A DNA stretch of 43,580 nucleotides from Chara braunii (taxonomy: Eukaryota > Streptophyta > Charophyceae > Charales > Characeae): assembly GCA_003427395.1 (NCBI GenBank), contig BFEA01000262.1, forward strand, positions 2,115,182-2,158,761, in the 5' to 3' direction. This document shows, piece after piece, positions 39,591-43,580 of this stretch; positions within the stretch are counted from its first letter, which is position 1; every line of letters begins with the position of its first letter. The notes beneath the pieces were generated by a model, which saw only the letters and a program-made list of their open reading frames with translations, was not told where the DNA came from and did no database searches. The translations under genes were made by a program, and so were the position numbers.

Positions 39591-40419
39591 GACTCAAGAT
39601 CAACGGTACTTGAGGTCAATGCAACGACTCAGTGATCAACAAGCACGACGGACAAAAAAACGCAATGCACAGAAAGTTGACGAGAAAGACAATGTGGAGG
39701 GTAGGAAAGAGAAAAACACAAGGCAGTATTCCCGAACGCGACTTGATTACGAAAAATAAACGTGAAGTGTAAGAATGGAAACAAAGTTTTCATACGGCGT
39801 TGAGACCCGGCCGGTTTCGCCTAGCCGCCAACTAGGACTCATAAGGGGTCTGAGTCGGCTGAAGAATAACTGCCAAAGACCCTATATATATCCAGAGCTA
39901 TGAAGATGTTACACACCGGCCGGTCCTATCACCCGTTCACAATGTAGTCGTGAAAATCTCCCGAATCTTCAAAAAATAGCTAACCTGGTCGACCCTTAGT
40001 CTAGATAAATTCAGGTCCACACAACATCGAAAAACCTTAGTACCATGCAAGCCTCGAACCCTCACGAAGTACCAACAGTGGTCCAAGTACGTAACTCAAG
40101 GATTTCCAAGTACCGTACCGCAAAGCTACGAAGAAAGTTTTGTATCACTGTCGGAAAAATAGACTAGCTTCAAAACGAAAAAAAAGAAAAAAAAAAAAAA
40201 AAAAAAAAAAAAAGGTGGCCCAAAAAAAAAAGAGGCTAAAAATAAAGGTCAGGGGTTCAAACCATGTTACGACTGCAGGACTTTACACCCTCATGCCCCT
40301 ATCCATTGCTCAAAAGTCATCGCAGTTCAGAGAGACCTACGGTACCAGAATAAGACTCATCAGAGCACAAAAATCCCCCAACCATACAAACAAAAAGGCA
40401 TTAACTATTGACAGACCCC
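39591..40419. other. Unrecognised DNA with an A-tract
   Basis: No gene recognised. The A-rich run at 40178-40213 is followed by GGGGTTCAAACCATG (40251-40265), a B-box-like string without an A box at the right distance. Confidence 0.4.
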
Positions 40420-41607
40420 CTAGATCGAGGGCCCATATAACCTACAAGACCCCTTCCTCTTTCCACAAAGAAACCAGCCCCAATCCGTCAGCACTGGGAG
40501 CCACTCCCTCCACAACCCTCCAAACTTGTTAGAGAAACTTACCAATGCACGATCGAAGAAGTCGTCAGGATACCCACGTTTCCACAATTCAACCTTCAAA
40601 GAGAATAAAAAAGGAAAAGCCATGCCCTCCACAGACGAGTAAGACTTAGCACGATGCGGGAATGCTCCTATTACCGCCATTTTCTGTTGTCTGCTGGTGA
40701 AGGAGGAAAAATCCTGTAAACTCTGAAATTTAATCTCATTGTCCACTTTCTCTCTTTGATTCTTCATTATTGGAAAGCACAATACTCCCTTCTTCCCGTC
40801 GAAGATTTTCAAGACACAGCCCAAGAAGTCCCAACAGTTGTCGTCGTTTGTCTTCTCTAAAATCAGATTTTTATCATAACATCGACTGAAGGCATCAATA
40901 AGGCGCAATCCCTTGATCTGCGAGTTACCATCTCCTCGTTTGCTTACCACGAAAACGAATACGTCGTCCACCAATCGTAATCCATGAAACAAAATATGGT
41001 TCGTACCGAGACTCGAGATAAAGACGAACTCATTGTATGCGTACAACAAACAAGCGAGAGCGGGGCTAGAAGACTTGCCCATGAGAATTCCATTATTCTG
41101 CTGTAGCAATCTTCCTGATGCCGACACGAATGTATGTCCCAACTCAAACTCGACAAACTTCAGAATATGCAAAAAAGACACCCGTGTTCATCCCATCTCC
41201 AACTTCCCAGTCGACAACTTGGCATCCTTCCCTTGTTTGCGGATGAAAACACCATCAAAGTCTCTCCCTTCCCAGAAATCAATGACCCATCTTAGAGCCT
41301 GCAAAATCGAATTATGAGGTAAGTTCGATAACATCTCCTTAATATCAAAGGATGCACCCAACAACAGACTATCTTTCGTCAAGGACTTGTTAATCTTCTT
41401 CAGTTCCGTCAACAAATCATCAACACTACGAAGGTTGAGATTAGAATCCGCAGGAAGTCGCCACAGCAGAGTGTTGATACAACGTGAGATCACCCTACCC
41501 CCCGCGGCTGAACATCCGAGTACGACGGACAAATAGGTCTCCATCATGAGACATCCTTGTGTTTCCGTACACAATACGCCTAGCCAAGGCTGCCTGATTT
41601 CTTCCAT
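40420..41607 (-). pseudogene. Penelope-type reverse transcriptase
   Basis: The first piece (41607-41188) contains SLLLGASFDIKEMLSNLPHN, where FDIKEM carries the motif A Asp, followed by a TGA. The second (41181-40420, same frame, 253 codons) contains QQNNGILMGKSSSPALACLL (motif B in Penelope style), RLVDDVFVFV (catalytic Asp pair, residues 72-73), WDFLGCVLKIF and the thumb QQKMAVIGAFPHRAKSY with RGYPDDFFDRALVSF. VDD instead of YADD is typical of Penelope/telomerase-related enzymes. Telomerase itself is unlikely because the TERT-specific domains are absent. The RT motifs are intact, the protein is not. Confidence 0.82.
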
Positions 41608-41611
41608 CGTC

Positions 41612-42420
41612 CTACACTCTGCAAATCCGAACCAGTGTACTCAGAACACACGTTCGGAGTAGAGAAGTCTCATCCAGAGAACACAATTGAAAAGAGGGGT
41701 TACCAAAGAAAAGTTTCTCCATACCCTTCTGATAGATGAGAGGGCAACAAACAAATGTGTCACCTGTATTATGATCAATGGGACAACATAATAGGCCACC
41801 AAGAAGTTGATGAAAATGTCGAAGATCATCGATACAAACGGTCAGACGAGAGGAAGAGACATGATTGGAGGGGTTCGAGAAGCAACTGTTGACCAGACCG
41901 TTAGTCACAAGCTGGGGTCCGACACGTGGAAGAGATAGGTGAGAGGAGAAAGCAAAAAGTAGTTCGCGTCACAGTTTATCAGTCGAGCGAGTACGAGAAG
42001 GTCTTAAAACATTCCTCGAATTACGCATCCAATGGGGAAACAATGAGACTTCATCATTAATACGAAAAGATACGTGTCCATCCACATGTGGAAGCGACTG
42101 GTCATGGTCACCACAAGAGCAGACAGCAGATCCCAATTTTGAGAAAGCCCGAAAGTTATGTAAACAGTCACCAACACTGTGATTCTTACAACAAACTATA
42201 CGCATGCGCTGACAGAGCATACTCTTCCAAGAGGAAGGAATGTCCAATGTACCAACGATCCCCGCACAAACCTTACGGACCTTCGGCTTGCAGATGCAAT
42301 CATTGTACACGATACGCACGACCAGACGATGTCTGACGTGTAACCCGAATTTGCCAAGAAGGTGGTGAGACAGAATAAGACGAAGCCGAAATCTAGAGCG
42401 TTTCCCACTAAAGGCACGAA
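41612..42420 (-). pseudogene. Penelope N-terminal RT region and Cys-rich segment
   Basis: Pieces in one frame: RLRLILSHHLLGKFGLHVRH (about 42400), CICKPKVRKVCAG, RIVCCKNHSVGDCLHNFRAF, AVCSCGDHDQ with later GHV, then a TGA at 41969, and LLCCPIDHNTGDTFVCCPLI followed by YQKGMEKLFF. The last block matches the conserved 'D(K)N-tG....CP..Y' motif that precedes RT in Penelope elements. The Cys/His cluster between resembles a zinc-binding segment. The frame shifts by one base before the RT begins near 41607. Confidence 0.7.
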
Positions 42421-42490
42421 TCGCGGAATACGCAGCGATTAACTGGTCAAACTTTCATTGAACAAGCAGCCTATGGCTAACCGGATTTGC

Positions 42491-43129
42491 CTAAAAGTCA
42501 CGAAGCGGTTCCTTATAAGTAGCCAATTTACTAAGAAATGGAACAACAGAGTCAAAAACCAAGGTAAAGCCTCCTTTAACCCATGAGCGTGCATGTCGAA
42601 GCTCATGTGTACCAAAACCGTAGGAAACTAGACTTCCCCCGTATAGTCGTTTAACCACCTTCCATCGGTCTACCAATCGGTCGCCCCCAACACATTTCAC
42701 AACAACATTAGAATGACCACGGTCCTTACATTCGTTAAGAATTTTAAGCAAACTGGCCGTCTCCACACCCGTACTTGACAGAAATGTGCACACCGATCCA
42801 TGTCGAAACACCGGATTCAAAGTTGTAATCACCCCCCGACTCTTGCCCCGCCTTCTCCTTTCCCTCGCACCAGGTCGGCATTTCCGAGACCGGCGAGGTT
42901 TCCCTCTAACATTCAGCGCTGGCGATAATAGTTGAATAAAAAACTTCCCGGTCTCTAACAGATCATCCGCAGAGTAGCGACACATTGAAACAATCACATA
43001 AAAATGCGGACCGAACCGTCGAAGCCACCAGTATAGTTTCTCGTTACGTCTCCCACCCTCAACAACTTTAGTTTCACACGTTGTTGAGAGGAAACCCGGG
43101 GAGGGGGCCCTGTTCGTCGCTGAAGCCAA
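42491..43129 (-). pseudogene. GIY-YIG endonuclease C-terminal half
   Basis: 212 codons ending in TAG. Residues 27-73 include RRNEKLYWWLRRFGPHFYVI and LLETGKFFIQLLSPALN, matching the second half of GIY-YIG domains, where the catalytic Glu (E59 here) and the final N (N73) lie in 'E..fI..l.P.lN'. The GIY and YIG strands and the catalytic Arg are not visible upstream. A basic linker (RRSRKCRPGARERRRRGK) follows, then ~110 residues without a match. It would cut the target DNA for the element. Confidence 0.6.
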
Positions 43130-43204
43130 GGACAGCGGCGTCTGTCACCCGCCGTGTCCGCATCAGAGGTCCTCAGTGACGCAACAGGGGAGTCGGGTTT
43201 ATTC

Positions 43205-43365
43205 TGCTTGTCANGCTCCCACTCACGCTGTTCTCTCTCTCTCTCACTCTCACCTCACTCTNGCTGTTCTCTCTCTCCCTCTCTCATTGTACTTTCTCTC
43301 TCACTGTCGCTGTTCTCTCTCTCTCACTCTCACCTCACTTTCGCTGTTCCCCCTCTTTCTCCTGC
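43205..43365 (+). repeat. CT-rich minisatellite
   Basis: About two and a half copies of a ~60 bp unit CGCTGTTCTCTCTCTCTCTC plus ACTCTCACCTCACT. Two ambiguous bases (43214, 43262). Confidence 0.85.
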
Positions 43366-43580
43366 AGCCTCTTCCTCAGTCGCAGCCCTCTGTTTTCTTC
43401 TTGCCCGCCCAGAGTGCTACAGGGGCACCATTCTTCTGGGTTCGGGTCTCACAATTCCAGCAATAACAAAGAACAGTCGAAGGAGCGTGCCCCAGCGAAT
43501 TTCCCGATTGCCCAATGAATTTAAAACATTAAATTTGCACGGGTCCGGGAAGGTCAACCGTCTTTTACACAATCATGTCC
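43366..43580. other. Window end, nothing recognised
   Basis: No motif seen on either strand. Confidence 0.4.

Larger units (their letters stand above)
40420..43129 (-). mobile_element. Penelope-like retroelement with N-terminal GIY-YIG nuclease (decayed)
   Basis: In minus-strand order: C-terminal half of a GIY-YIG nuclease, a Cys-rich region, a Penelope-type N-terminal domain, RT and thumb, then TAG at 40420. There is no nuclease after the RT, so the nuclease-first arrangement (as in the Chlamys group of green algae and protists) fits best. Apart from one frameshift near 41610, the pieces share one frame, interrupted by TAG at 42491 and TGA at 42455, 41969 and 41188. The 5' GIY half is missing; upstream is CT-repeat sequence. 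No LTR-like repeats were seen. Confidence 0.75.

Overview
This is repeat-rich nuclear DNA from a eukaryote of the green lineage. There is no operon-like organisation and I could not find an intact single-copy host gene. The evidence for the lineage is an assembly of mitochondrial-gene fragments with plant/charophyte-type sequence (nad4, nad7, atp6, rps19, and a group II intron sitting inside nad4), L1-type LINEs with a C-terminal zinc-finger domain of the plant type, and a Penelope-like element whose GIY-YIG nuclease precedes the reverse transcriptase, an arrangement known from green algae and protists. A charophyte alga is a reasonable guess, but only a guess.

Layout. 1-4535: decayed, 5'-truncated LINE (copy A, minus strand). 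4536-8885: two tandem arrays of the same ~345 bp unit in opposite orientation, flanking a ~1.96 kb core that carries its own ~120 bp repeats. 8886-12900: mostly unrecognised DNA, with a direct/inverted repeat cluster at 9881-10268. 12912-13639: seven hairpins that share an almost invariant loop but have unrelated, fully complementary stems. This is the strongest unexplained structure in the window. 13900-14800: direct repeats and GTT-rich low complexity. 14861-15624: a tRNA-derived SINE and, next to it, a mitochondrial mosaic (rps19/atp6/nad4) between 28 bp direct repeats. 15629-16895: GT microsatellite and unrecognised DNA. 16896-19165: a second mitochondrial segment (nad4 exon, group II intron, nad7 end in antisense), interrupted by a 775 bp hAT-like non-autonomous transposon. 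19166-24351: unrecognised DNA, poly-T-led retroposon ends and a tRNA-like SINE, ending in a ~710 bp assembly gap. 25811-34620: nearly full-length LINE (copy B, minus strand) with tandem 5' monomers, ORF1, a second ORF with a possible Nudix-like fold, and endonuclease/RT/zinc-finger ORF2. 34843-38700: inverted-repeat elements, SINEs, a tandem satellite and a near-perfect 93 bp-arm palindrome. 39265-39590: LINE RT fragment (copy C, plus strand). 40420-43129: broken Penelope-like element, minus strand.

How the parts relate: the window is layered insertion. Copies A, B and C are related LINEs and can be compared with one another. That comparison shows that Trp codons are repeatedly replaced by stops, nearly always TGA. 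The mitochondrial insert predates the hAT-like element that splits its nad4. The palindrome inserted into an existing satellite. Functions are given for domains only, because every large reading frame here is either broken or belongs to a mobile element.
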